NCBI RefSeq assembly: GCF_002128425.1
Contig: NZ_NESS01000003.1
Span: 310,001-374,000, forward strand
Origin: Gottfriedia acidiceleris
GTDB lineage: Bacteria; Bacillota; Bacilli; Bacillales; Bacillaceae_G
Reading direction: 5' to 3'
Length of the DNA stretch: 64,000 nucleotides
A program made the translations under genes and the position numbers. The notes beneath the pieces are model-generated. The model was not told the DNA's origin. It did not search any database and saw only the letters and a list, made by a program, of their open reading frames with translations. This document shows positions 16,463-24,433 of the stretch, in pieces; within the stretch, counting starts at the first letter, position 1, and each line of letters begins with the position of its first letter.

Positions 16463-17926
16463 TTAGTAACCGATATAGACTGTTTTTATTTGTGTAAAGA
16501 ATTCAAGTCCAACTCTGCCTGATTCGCGGAATGTAGATGTACTAGAGCGTTTTACTCCACCAAACGGAGCATTCATCAAATTACCTGTCGTTGTACGATT
16601 TACTTTAACTGTCCCTGCTTGAACATCTTTTGTAAATTGATGAGCGAGTTTCAAATTATTAGTAATAATCGATGCAGATAAACCATATTCAACATCGTTA
16701 GCAATTAAAACGGCTTCTTCATAACTTTCAACTTCAATCACAGCAACTACTGGGCCGAAAATCTCTTCTTTAGCAATGCGCATATCTGACTTTACATTCG
16801 TAAAGATAGCCGGTTCAATATAGTAGCCGTTTTCGTATTTTCCATACGCAAGCTGCCTGCCTCCATATTCAAGAGTAGCCCCTTCTTCTTTACCAATTTC
16901 TATATACTTCAGCACGTTTTTTAACTGCTTTTCGTTTGCTAGAGGTCCAATAATAACACCTTCGTCAAAGCCGTCGCCAATTTTTAAAGCACTTGTTTTT
17001 TCCACTAATTTCTGAACAAATTGTTCCCTTACTTCCTTCATTACAATTACACGACTAGTGCCTGTACATGCTTGACCAGTAAGGTGAAAGCCCCCATTCA
17101 CGGTTAGATTAACTGCCAAATCAACATCTGCGTCATCCATTACAATTAAAGGATTTTTTCCACCAAGCTCCATTTGTGTTCTTGTAGTAAAGGATGTGTT
17201 TTTATGAATATGTTCCCCTGCACTAGTAGATCCAGTAAAAGTAACTCCTCGTATAGCAGGATGTTTAACTAAAATATCCCCGATATCGGACGAACTTCCT
17301 GTTACAAAGTTGATAACTCCTTTTGGTATACCAGCTTCATGAAGCGCCTCAACAAGTCGAAATGCAATTAAAGGTGTATCAGATGAAGGTTTGAAAACAA
17401 CTGTATTTCCAGTAATTAATGCTGGAGCAATCTTTCTTGATGGTATAGATAATGGAAAATTCCATGGTGTAATGACTGAAATAACACCAAGAGGCTCCCT
17501 TTCTGTTGTGACTCTCATATTTGGATCATCGTTCGGGAAAGTTTCCCCCGTAAAGCTTTGTCCCTCTATTGCATAAAAACGAAGCGTTTCCGCTGAGCGA
17601 AGCACTTCCTGTTTGGCCGCGCTTATCACTTTTCCTTCTTCTCGTGTTAATTCTTCAGCTAGTTGTTCCACTCTCTGTTCAAGTATTGCTGCCGCATTAT
17701 TTAAAATAGCTGCACGTTTAGATGGTGGAGTTTGTGCCCAGGCAGGAAAAGCCTCGCTTGCTGCATCAATTGCTTGAATCACGTCTTGTTCTGTAGATGC
17801 CTGAAATGTACCGACAATATCTTCCTTATTAGAAGGGTTTACGCTTTGGAACGTTTTATTATCTACTGACTCGACCCAACTTCCAGATATGTAATTTTTA
17901 TAAGTTTCTAGTTTAGTAGTTAGCAA
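16463..17926 (-). CDS. NAD(P)-dependent aldehyde dehydrogenase
   Basis: An ALDH-superfamily enzyme oxidising an aldehyde to the acid. Counting from the upstream ATG at 17935, the motifs are TPWNFPLSIPSRKIAPAL (Asn159), MELGGKNP (general base Glu256) and GQACTG (nucleophile Cys290). Overall pattern is close to the YcbD/ketoglutarate-semialdehyde or benzaldehyde/vanillin-type branch, but the substrate cannot be fixed. AAAGG directly abuts the ATG at 17935, whereas the TTG at 17926 is nine bases away, so I favour the TTG (487 aa). It lies in one operon with the diiron enzyme upstream, so it may remove an aldehyde that enzyme releases. Confidence 0.9.
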   Translation of the reverse strand: MLTTKLETYKNYISGSWVESVDNKTFQSVNPSNKEDIVGTFQASTEQDVIQAIDAASEAFPAWAQTPPSKRAAILNNAAAILEQRVEQLAEELTREEGKVISAAKQEVLRSAETLRFYAIEGQSFTGETFPNDDPNMRVTTEREPLGVISVITPWNFPLSIPSRKIAPALITGNTVVFKPSSDTPLIAFRLVEALHEAGIPKGVINFVTGSSSDIGDILVKHPAIRGVTFTGSTSAGEHIHKNTSFTTRTQMELGGKNPLIVMDDADVDLAVNLTVNGGFHLTGQACTGTSRVIVMKEVREQFVQKLVEKTSALKIGDGFDEGVIIGPLANEKQLKNVLKYIEIGKEEGATLEYGGRQLAYGKYENGYYIEPAIFTNVKSDMRIAKEEIFGPVVAVIEVESYEEAVLIANDVEYGLSASIITNNLKLAHQFTKDVQAGTVKVNRTTTGNLMNAPFGGVKRSSTSTFRESGRVGLEFFTQIKTVYIGY

Positions 17927-17949
17927 ATTTATCATCCTTTCTGAACAAG

Positions 17950-17978
17950 ATGGCAGTTCCCTAGTCGGAAACTGCCAT
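17950..17978. other. intercistronic hairpin between the diiron enzyme and ALDH genes
   Basis: Stem ATGGCAGTTCC / GGAAACTGCCAT with a six-base loop. The T run is on the plus strand only, so on the minus-strand transcript it is more likely an mRNA-stabilising or processing hairpin than a terminator. Confidence 0.6.
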
Positions 17979-17993
17979 TTTATTTTCTAATTA

Positions 17994-18722
17994 TTATGCT
18001 TGTACTAGAGCACCTAAATCCTTTTCAAGATATTCTCTCCATAAGCCATCCATATACATTCGACGCATTTTTGCACCAGTACGAACTACTTCTAAGCAAC
18101 GTTGTTGTAACTCTGGAGTATCAGCATGATCAAGTACAATTTTGTATCCACGCTCTCCGTGAATTTCATCTGATACGATGTGTAAGTCGAAGAATTCAAT
18201 CTCCTCATCTGTAAAGTTGTACTTCTCACGTAATGCTGGAGTTTGCTTACGATAAATGTCTGGAACTTGAGATTCAAGTCCTACAACTAATGCTGCAGTT
18301 GCCACTACGAAGTTTTCACGTGCTGCTACCGCAAAACACCAGCTTTGTAATCCAAGCGTTGTAGGTGCCATATTGTTAGGATCTAATACACGCTCACGAG
18401 TTGTTCCGCAAGCTTCTGCAAATCGAATTAATAAGTCTGTATGGCGATCTCCAGCGATTTCTTCTTCGTACATATTTTGTAATGTGAAATCTTTTGCATC
18501 TTCATATTTTGGTAAGTTTGGAGTGTTGTGGTAGATATAAGCTAAGTAATCTGCAAAAGGTCCAACATAATGGTAATGATTTTCAGCCCAGCGAGCGAAG
18601 TGACTACGCTCTAATTTTCCTTCAGCCCATGCTACAGTAAAAGGCGCTTTTTGGCTATGGTTCCCTTTAATCGCTTCTTCTAACTCCTTACGAAACTCAT
18701 CTTTAGATAATAATCTAGTCAT
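17994..18722 (-). CDS. heme-oxygenase-like diiron oxidase (TenA/PqqC/CADD-like superfamily)
   Basis: A 242-residue all-helical protein of the TenA/PqqC/CADD fold. The six ligands of the HDO class of non-heme diiron enzymes are all visible: Glu87 and His94 (E-x6-H in EEEIAGDRH), Glu150 (VVGLES), and His181, Asp185, His188 (H-x3-D-x2-H in LHIVSDEIHGERG). The spacing is nearly that of CADD. HDOs such as UndA, BesC, SznF and CADD use O2 and electrons to cleave, desaturate or N-oxygenate amino or fatty acids. It heads an operon with ALDH and a GlcG-like protein, with two TTGGTATACCAA-type sites upstream. Electrons could come from the regulon's ferredoxins. It is not thiaminase: TenA lacks this metal set. 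Confidence 0.85.
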   Translation of the reverse strand: MTRLLSKDEFRKELEEAIKGNHSQKAPFTVAWAEGKLERSHFARWAENHYHYVGPFADYLAYIYHNTPNLPKYEDAKDFTLQNMYEEEIAGDRHTDLLIRFAEACGTTRERVLDPNNMAPTTLGLQSWCFAVAARENFVVATAALVVGLESQVPDIYRKQTPALREKYNFTDEEIEFFDLHIVSDEIHGERGYKIVLDHADTPELQQRCLEVVRTGAKMRRMYMDGLWREYLEKDLGALVQA

Positions 18723-18778
18723 CCTAACTCCTCCTCCAATATGTTTATGTAGTTTAATAGTTTAGTTGAAAAATCGAA

Positions 18779-18788
18779 GTATACCAAA
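18779..18788. promoter_or_regulatory. GntR/FCD operator candidate 3
   Basis: GTATACCAAA, the right arm plus core of the palindrome, 57 nt upstream of the diiron enzyme start. Confidence 0.6.
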
Positions 18789-18844
18789 TCACTTAAAACA
18801 CCTATAAAAACTACTAAATAAGAGTGATTATTTGTATTTTGTAT

Positions 18845-18856
18845 TTGGTATACCAA
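18845..18856. promoter_or_regulatory. GntR/FCD operator 4, perfect palindrome
   Basis: TTGGTATACCAA, a perfect 12-bp palindrome, 66 bp (centre to centre about 6 helical turns) from the degenerate copy at 18779. Confidence 0.78.
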
Positions 18857-18940
18857 CTAACCTTATAGTAACCCATTGATTTTTGTTTGTAAATACTTTT
18901 TATTAAATTTTCTAATTTTTCTAAATTCTAAAAAAGTGCT

Positions 18941-20395
18941 CTACCATATAACGAGAGCGACAATGGTAGAGACTATTAGACCTGTAACAACAGGAAATAA
19001 GTTTTTCCTAGCTAACTCTAAAACATTCACACCACAAAAACTAGCAACCGCTACCAATGACGACCACGCAATTAACGTTCCACCACCTGTCCACACAGAT
19101 CCCATTTGTCCGATTGCTCCTAGCGTTCCAGGTTCCATACCAACTCCAGGTGCCAATGCTCCTGATAAAGCGCCAACTAGCGGTAATCCAGAAAATCCTG
19201 AACCTTCTAACCCAGTAATCGCTCCAGTAATTAATAGACCAAACGCCGTTAAAACCGAATTATGTGGAATGATCGATTGACCAGCCTGAACTAAATCAAC
19301 TAAGAACGCTGGCTTTGCTACATTTTCTCCTAAGGAAAAAATAGTACCGCTAAAGTCCGAGCTGCCTAAGAAGAAGAATGCTGCAATCGGAATAACTGGT
19401 CCCATTGCACGAAATGCAAATACAAATCCTTCTGTAATATGCTCACTAATTTTATCAAGTGCTTGTAAACGACGGAACGCTACACATGTTACGACCAACA
19501 ACATAGTCGCAACACCACCGATAAATGCTGCACCGTCTCCTCCTTCAAAACCACTCATTTTGCCATTACCGATTTTCGTTGAAAACATAAATATGATAAC
19601 TGCTAGTAATGATAGTGGGACTAATACAGCAAATATTTTCCCCCATTTTTCACGCTCTCTATCATCTACTGTAACTTCTGTTGCAGCAGCTATTTCATTT
19701 GCGGAAGCATTTTTGTTTATAAGAGACTGTAAATGTTGCAATGAAGCTTCACTTTCTGATTTACCGATCGATTTTCGTTCAGTAAAGTACGTAATCGCGA
19801 TTGCAACTCCTCCTGTAATTAAAGAAAGAATCAAGACTTTACCTGACACAGCTGACGTTTGAATACCAGCAGCTTTTGCAGTAAGCATTGGGGCAATCTG
19901 CATAATATAGTCTGAAGATAATGCCATACCTTGCCCTGCAATTGAGACAACCATGGCACATGCAATTGGCGACAAACCAGCACGAATAGCCGCAGGTACT
20001 AATAACGTACAAATAAGCGGAACGGCAGGAGTAGGCCAGAAGAATAAAGAAATGACGTATGTGACAACTAATAGAACCGCAAAAGCAATATGCCCGTTTT
20101 TCATCACCTTTTGCATCGGAGCAATCATTCTTTCATCTGCTCCAGTATCTTTTAACGAATGTAATAAAGCTACCATAAAAGTGATGATTAAAAAGATGGT
20201 AAATAGCTCCTTTGCTGCTACAAGGTTTGCGTTGAACAAAGCTTGAAATCCACCAACAACTGAACCTTTATAAGCAACAGAAACAAGAAAGGTTCCAATA
20301 ATAGTAGGCAATACAACCCCTTTTCGAAACAACATAGTCACAATTACAACAAGTGTCATGATACCATAAAGCCAGTGAGCAACAGTTAAATCCAT
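18941..20395 (-). CDS. multi-span permease of the ion-transporter (carboxylate) type
   Basis: A 484-residue membrane protein with about 11-13 hydrophobic segments and a cytoplasmic loop near residues 215-255 (ERKSIGKSESEASLQHLQ). Re-entrant-like segments such as FFWPTPAVPLICTLLVPAA and GAITGLEGSGFSGLPLVGAL recall the IT superfamily, which carries dicarboxylates, citrate or related anions. I do not recognise the exact family. The start is placed at ATG 20395, behind GAGAGGGTGGGG. It follows the creatininase-family gene by 27 nt, so the two are probably one transcript: uptake plus amide hydrolysis. Confidence 0.7.
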   Translation of the reverse strand: MDLTVAHWLYGIMTLVVIVTMLFRKGVVLPTIIGTFLVSVAYKGSVVGGFQALFNANLVAAKELFTIFLIITFMVALLHSLKDTGADERMIAPMQKVMKNGHIAFAVLLVVTYVISLFFWPTPAVPLICTLLVPAAIRAGLSPIACAMVVSIAGQGMALSSDYIMQIAPMLTAKAAGIQTSAVSGKVLILSLITGGVAIAITYFTERKSIGKSESEASLQHLQSLINKNASANEIAAATEVTVDDREREKWGKIFAVLVPLSLLAVIIFMFSTKIGNGKMSGFEGGDGAAFIGGVATMLLVVTCVAFRRLQALDKISEHITEGFVFAFRAMGPVIPIAAFFFLGSSDFSGTIFSLGENVAKPAFLVDLVQAGQSIIPHNSVLTAFGLLITGAITGLEGSGFSGLPLVGALSGALAPGVGMEPGTLGAIGQMGSVWTGGGTLIAWSSLVAVASFCGVNVLELARKNLFPVVTGLIVSTIVALVIW

Positions 20396-20422
20396 AAACC
20401 CCACCCTCTCATTTATAGGTAC

Positions 20423-21193
20423 TTACAACTTACATTCTTCTTCTAGATGTAATAGCATTTGGAGTTCGTTTGAAAGGTTTTCGAGTGCTTCACCTACAAT
20501 CTTTTCCCCTATTTCGAAACTTGCTTTCGTTGCATCTCCAATGCAACCATTAGTCGTCATTTCTTCGTATCGATAAAACCCTTGAATAGCTTTACCAGGT
20601 CGTAGCTGCTTCCATCTACCTTCGTTTTGGATGCTTCCTTTAGTAATTTTATTTTGTCTAATTAAGTGAGGAGCCAAGTAAAGTGCTTCTGACACTTCTC
20701 GTTCACAGCTGTGACCGAACAATGGCGAGTGAATAGATTCTGAGATTGATAGTTTAGCAGAAGCTGTCGTTTTGGCATAATAAATCTCTGCATCTAGCTC
20801 TTCTGACAACATAGTACTGGCAACATTTAAAGTTGACTGATTACCACCGTGAGAGTTTAAAAATAAAAATTTTTGAATACCATGATGTTTAAGAGATACG
20901 ATCATATCTTTTAAAATTGCTATAAGCGTAGTCGGTTGCAATGAAATGGTTCCTGGAAAGTTCAAATGATGCTGCGAGACTCCCATATTGACAGTAGGCG
21001 TTACGATTACATGAGGATACATTTTTTCAGCTAATTTCTCAGCCATTTTCTCAGCTAGTACAGCATCACAGCTTTCAACCATGTGAGGGCCATGCTGTTC
21101 ATGTGCACCGATTGGAATTATTGCTAGTTTTACAGTATGTAATGCATCCTTTACTTCTTCCCAAGTCATCTCAGTTAACAAATATGATTTCAT
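20423..21193 (-). CDS. creatininase-family amidohydrolase
   Basis: A 256-residue metal-dependent amidohydrolase. The family residues are PIGAHEQHGPHM (Glu and His ligands), an Asp in ESCDAVLAEK, the MGVSQHHLNFPGTISL block, NSHGGN and the late Glu in GHSCEREVSEALYLAP. Relatives hydrolyse creatinine, formamidopyrimidines or small peptides (MftE). Here it may open a ring or cut an amide in the unknown substrate. The start is the ATG at 21193 behind AAAGGGGG; the upstream ATG at 21211 precedes that ribosome site. A TATACC-type operator at 21277 lies upstream. Confidence 0.88.
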   Translation of the reverse strand: MKSYLLTEMTWEEVKDALHTVKLAIIPIGAHEQHGPHMVESCDAVLAEKMAEKLAEKMYPHVIVTPTVNMGVSQHHLNFPGTISLQPTTLIAILKDMIVSLKHHGIQKFLFLNSHGGNQSTLNVASTMLSEELDAEIYYAKTTASAKLSISESIHSPLFGHSCEREVSEALYLAPHLIRQNKITKGSIQNEGRWKQLRPGKAIQGFYRYEEMTTNGCIGDATKASFEIGEKIVGEALENLSNELQMLLHLEEECKL

Positions 21194-21276
21194 ATTTTCA
21201 CCCCCTTTCATAGTTGTATCCGCTTACAAAAGATTCTGATTTTGATATGAATTCAACGATTAAATTAGAGAGGTAT

Positions 21277-21288
21277 TTTGTATACCTA
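21277..21288. promoter_or_regulatory. GntR/FCD operator candidate 5
   Basis: TTTGTATACCTA has the GTATACC core, 84 nt upstream of the creatininase-family start and just after the second ferredoxin stop. Confidence 0.5.
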
Positions 21289-21303
21289 GATGTTACAAAA
21301 AAA

Positions 21304-21636
21304 TTACTGTGCATTTACTGGCTTTGCAACTTTAGTTATTGGAACGTTTATATTTTCTTGTGATATGACAATATCTTCTTTGATCGTTAACTGACAGCAT
21401 AATCGAATGCCTTCTTCAACCTTTTCACCTAGCATTTTCTGCTCTTTCCAGTTTGGCGGATCAAGCTTTTCTGCCCCTTCTAGCACTCTACATGCACATT
21501 TTGTACATTTTCCCATCCCGCACCCATATTTCAGTTTTGGGAATTGACGGATGCCTGCCAACACTACTAAATTTGCGTTATCACGGACTTCCTGCTCAAT
21601 AATTTCTCCTTCTACATGCAAGCGTACTTTTGGCAT
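21304..21636 (-). CDS. 2Fe-2S ferredoxin, second copy
   Basis: A 110-residue plant-type ferredoxin. Ligands are in KYGCGMGKCTKCACRVLEG (C-x4-C-x2-C) and the distant Cys pair IRLCCQLTI. It is paralogous to the ferredoxin at 12049-12393 but has a different cysteine neighbourhood. The start is set by GGAGG just upstream; that ribosome site overlaps GGTATAC, a partial operator sequence. It precedes the creatininase-family gene on the same strand. Confidence 0.87.
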   Translation of the reverse strand: MPKVRLHVEGEIIEQEVRDNANLVVLAGIRQFPKLKYGCGMGKCTKCACRVLEGAEKLDPPNWKEQKMLGEKVEEGIRLCCQLTIKEDIVISQENINVPITKVAKPVNAQ

Positions 21637-21859
21637 ATGTATACCTCCAATGTAATTTTCTTAAAATTAAAAAAATTTACTCTGATTATAATTCGAATTT
21701 TTTAGAAAGTAAACACTATTATTCATTTGGAAATCTTTAACATAAAATACTTTGTCTATTCATACAAACTTTTTCTTACAAACGTTCATTGTTTTTATTA
21801 AAAATTCAGAAAATTATATTGATTAATATTTTTTTCTGTATTACACTATGAATAGAAAT

Positions 21860-21871
21860 TTGGTATACAAA
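21860..21871. promoter_or_regulatory. GntR/FCD operator candidate 6
   Basis: TTGGTATACAAA, one perfect arm and core, 47-58 nt upstream of the 111-residue gene; it lies between that gene and the divergent ferredoxin. Confidence 0.7.
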
Positions 21872-21917
21872 ATACCTTATGCTCAAAACTACATATTTAG
21901 ATGAGGAGTGTGCAAAG

Positions 21918-22253
21918 ATGGGTAAGTATATTGTATTGACGAATAAAGACACGTTTCAAACTATTGTAGATAACGAGGGATTAAAGGCAATCGAAACATA
22001 CCACTTTTATTTTTTTAACGAACTGAAAGCTAAATACACAATTGCCGAAGTGTTAGATGACAATATTAAAATTAAACTTTACGAAAAGTATGAAGGAAAA
22101 GAATATGTGAATGATATTCGCGTAAAGTTCTTTGAGACATTTGAAACGATTGAAGCAGCACAAGAAGAATTATATGAAATAGTAAAAGCTCAAGGAAACA
22201 GCGAAGACTCCCAGCATTCAAAATTAGTAAAGTCGGACGTACTAACTGTATAG
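21918..22253 (+). CDS. unrecognised 111-aa protein of the GntR regulon
   Basis: I do not recognise this family. GAGGAG at 21903-21908 places the start at ATG 21918 (MGKYIVLTNKDTFQTIVDN), not the earlier ATG at 21879. The first 85 residues look like a small alpha/beta domain with a Tyr/Phe-rich helix (YHFYFFNELKAKY) and an acidic strand region; the last 25 are a Ser/Gln/Lys-rich tail. There are no cysteines, no signal and no membrane span. It carries its own operator and convergent terminator. It may be an accessory subunit or effector-binding protein for the neighbouring enzymes. Confidence 0.6.
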   Translation: MGKYIVLTNKDTFQTIVDNEGLKAIETYHFYFFNELKAKYTIAEVLDDNIKIKLYEKYEGKEYVNDIRVKFFETFETIEAAQEELYEIVKAQGNSEDSQHSKLVKSDVLTV

Positions 22254-22260
22254 ATTACAT

Positions 22261-22290
22261 AGAAATAGCACTGATCCAGTGCTATTTCTT
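22261..22290. terminator. bidirectional terminator
   Basis: Stem AGAAATAGCACTG / CAGTGCTATTTCT with a three-base loop between convergent genes. Confidence 0.88.
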
Positions 22291-22294
22291 AATT

Positions 22295-23677
22295 TTATAA
22301 ATAAAAAAGCCACTCTAAACCAAACAAATAAAGCATAACAATGAGTAAATAACTAATTGTATATGGAATATTCCAATTCGATACTTTAAAGGAGTTCTCT
22401 TTAACGATACTCGACATTAATCCGATTGTCGCATTGTATGGCCCTACTAGAAATGCAGAAATGGCTCCGGCAAGTAATGACACGGTTAAAATATACGGTG
22501 AAATACCTAAGCTTTGAGGATCAAGCGCTTCTGCCATTAACGTCAAAGTTACTGCGGGATGAAGTCCTGTAAACGCAAATATTAATGGAATTAATGGTAA
22601 TAAAATTAAAAATATCTCTGGTCCTACAATATCTTTAAAATGAGTGACTGCTATATTTACAGTTTCGTTTATATTCGTACCTTTTACTACGGAAATAAAA
22701 AAGCCAGCTGACAAAAAGATAAAAAATTGGTCTTTCATTTTAAAGGAATAGGAATGAAAATATTCTTTTAAATTATGTAAAAATGCTTTTTGTTGTTTAA
22801 TGAGTATAGACCAACAAAGTGCAAATGGGATCACTAAAATTGATACAATAATAACAAAAGAATACGAAAAAAGATGTTCTGCAAATGAAATGATGAGATT
22901 GAATAGAAGTATAGCTATGAAAATATGAAAAACTCTCCCTTGTGTACCCACTTCTTCTAGTGAAGCAGCAGTTTCATCTTCTACTAAATCATTTCTATGT
23001 CCTTTCGTAACATTTTTACGTGAATTCCTTGACGCCAATGCCCAGTCTAATACAATCCCTAATATACTCAACGGTAATACATAGGGCAAAATAGATACCC
23101 ATCTTACCCCAGTTACGCCAATTACAATACCTACGATTGGTGTAATAGGAGCCCATAGAAGTGGCATCGCAAATCCATGGGTAATGGCTCGACTCATAAA
23201 TCGATCTTCTTTTTTTATAGAAAAAAGACTTAAGGATGGTTGAATAGAATAGTATGTCATCGGTAAGGTTGCCAAATTCATAAACATACTTAAAAAGTAA
23301 GATATTCCCGATGTCATTATGTACAACTGACCGGATGTTTTTACTTTCTTCTGTATAATCTTTTGAATGCCTTTTGCATAGCCACCTAGTTTAACCGGAA
23401 AACCTAATATTGGTATTAAAGCAAACAAAGTAAGCAAATCCAGCATTGGACCGAATGAAAGGATATACTCTTTTATACTGGCATTGCTTCTCCAAAGAAG
23501 AATGAATCCTATTAGTAAAAAAATACTTCCTATTGTTCGAACGAGCGATTTAACAGTAAACATCGTATAAAGAACAATAAAGACACATAAAGAAGAAATA
23601 AAAAATTGTAAATCCCAATGAAACAAAGAGGATAATAAATATAAAAAGATTACTAATCCAAACACATACTTCAACAT
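22295..23677 (-). CDS. second multi-span permease of the regulon
   Basis: A 460-residue membrane protein with about 11-12 hydrophobic segments, a charged loop near residues 215-245 (NVTKGHRNDLVEDETAASLE) and a glycine/proline-rich segment GAISAFLVGPYNATIGLMSS near the C-terminus. The layout fits IT-superfamily or gluconate/citrate-type carriers, but I cannot name the family. AGAGGAGG precedes the ATG. Two TTGGTATACCAA-type boxes lie immediately upstream, so it is the most clearly operator-controlled gene here. It probably imports the inducer or substrate. Confidence 0.7.
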   Translation of the reverse strand: MLKYVFGLVIFLYLLSSLFHWDLQFFISSLCVFIVLYTMFTVKSLVRTIGSIFLLIGFILLWRSNASIKEYILSFGPMLDLLTLFALIPILGFPVKLGGYAKGIQKIIQKKVKTSGQLYIMTSGISYFLSMFMNLATLPMTYYSIQPSLSLFSIKKEDRFMSRAITHGFAMPLLWAPITPIVGIVIGVTGVRWVSILPYVLPLSILGIVLDWALASRNSRKNVTKGHRNDLVEDETAASLEEVGTQGRVFHIFIAILLFNLIISFAEHLFSYSFVIIVSILVIPFALCWSILIKQQKAFLHNLKEYFHSYSFKMKDQFFIFLSAGFFISVVKGTNINETVNIAVTHFKDIVGPEIFLILLPLIPLIFAFTGLHPAVTLTLMAEALDPQSLGISPYILTVSLLAGAISAFLVGPYNATIGLMSSIVKENSFKVSNWNIPYTISYLLIVMLYLFGLEWLFYL

Positions 23678-23701
23678 CGTATCACCATCCTCCTCTTAAC
23701 T

Positions 23702-23713
23702 TTGGTATACCAA
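23702..23713. promoter_or_regulatory. GntR/FCD operator 7, perfect palindrome
   Basis: TTGGTATACCAA, perfect, followed at once by a further GTATAC core (AGTATACTAA). It is 25 nt before the permease start. Confidence 0.78.
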
Positions 23714-23764
23714 AGTATACTAATTAGTATGATTTACAAGAAATTATACCATAAATACTTAGTT

Positions 23765-23776
23765 TTGGTATACAAT
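23765..23776. promoter_or_regulatory. GntR/FCD operator candidate 8
   Basis: TTGGTATACAAT, exactly 63 bp (six helical turns) from the perfect site at 23702. Confidence 0.72.
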
Positions 23777-24106
23777 TTTACCTTTTTCCATTTTCCACTT
23801 GGAAAGTTAGGCATAAATTATAGGTGAAAACATGTTGAGCTTTTCTTTTAATTTATTTTAAACTTTATGAAATTAAATTTGTTTAAAAGGATGAGCACCA
23901 ATCTAAATACGGTTTTAAAAGTTATTATATTCAAATTCCAATGTGTTTAACCAATTTTGGAGTGCACAATTCTAAAAAACCTTACCAGATTTCGATAAGG
24001 TTTTTAACAGTTTCTCTCTTGAATTAATTAACATTTAAAAAAGAGATTATGTATGTATCAATCCCTTTATTAATGTTAATGATAAAATTAAGGGAGGTGT
24101 CTTATA
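23777..24106. other. gap with an orphan bidirectional hairpin
   Basis: No gene is seen. At 23974-24006 there is a terminator-like hairpin, AAAAAACCTTACC / GATAAGGTTTTT, with no gene ending next to it on either side. Confidence 0.5.
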
Positions 24107-24262
24107 ATGGCAAAAGATGTACTTTGCGAAGTTGATAACTGTAAATATTGGGCTTCTGGAAACAAATGTAGTGCTGATTCCATTTATGTTGTGAGCCATA
24201 AAGGGAAACAAGCTAAAAACAATGCTGAAACAGATTGTAAAACATTTGAAGCAGGAATGTAA
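24107..24262 (+). CDS. DUF1540 family protein
   Basis: A 51-residue protein with GGGAGGTG before ATG 24107. It starts MAKDVLCEVDNCKYW, continues GNKCSAD and ends ETDCKTFEAGM. The four Cys (7, 12, 21 and one near 44) in CxVxxCxYW...CxA...TxCxTF are the DUF1540 pattern, probably one zinc or disulfide site. Function is unknown; the family is common in endospore formers. A terminator follows. Confidence 0.88.
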   Translation: MAKDVLCEVDNCKYWASGNKCSADSIYVVSHKGKQAKNNAETDCKTFEAGM

Positions 24263-24268
24263 CGATCT

Positions 24269-24306
24269 TAAGGGTAACCTACTTAGAAGGTTGCCCTTTC
24301 TTATTT
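24269..24306 (+). terminator. terminator of the DUF1540 gene
   Basis: Stem AAGGGTAACCT / AGGTTGCCCTT followed by a T-rich stretch. Confidence 0.85.
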
Positions 24307-24433
24307 ATAGTATTGATAATAACTATCATTTTCATTCAAATTTATTCCAATTATTTTATATTTTTTACATCTAAACCACCTAAAGTATTAAATCTAGAAT
24401 CAAATTCAATCATAATCTTTGTATGTTCTTTGA

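Noticed and set aside
17994-18722. Thiaminase II (TenA)
   Set aside because: TenA has an active-site Cys and no diiron set; here all six HDO metal ligands are present.
15970-21193. A PQQ or mycofactocin-like cofactor pathway, because a PqqC-like fold and a creatininase-family (MftE-like) protein are close together
   Set aside because: There is no radical SAM enzyme, precursor peptide or PqqD-like protein. The diiron ligand set of the PqqC-like protein also points to HDO chemistry.
10692-23780. A phage-defence island
   Set aside because: No nuclease-ATPase, restriction or toxin-antitoxin genes were seen; the content is metabolic and transport.
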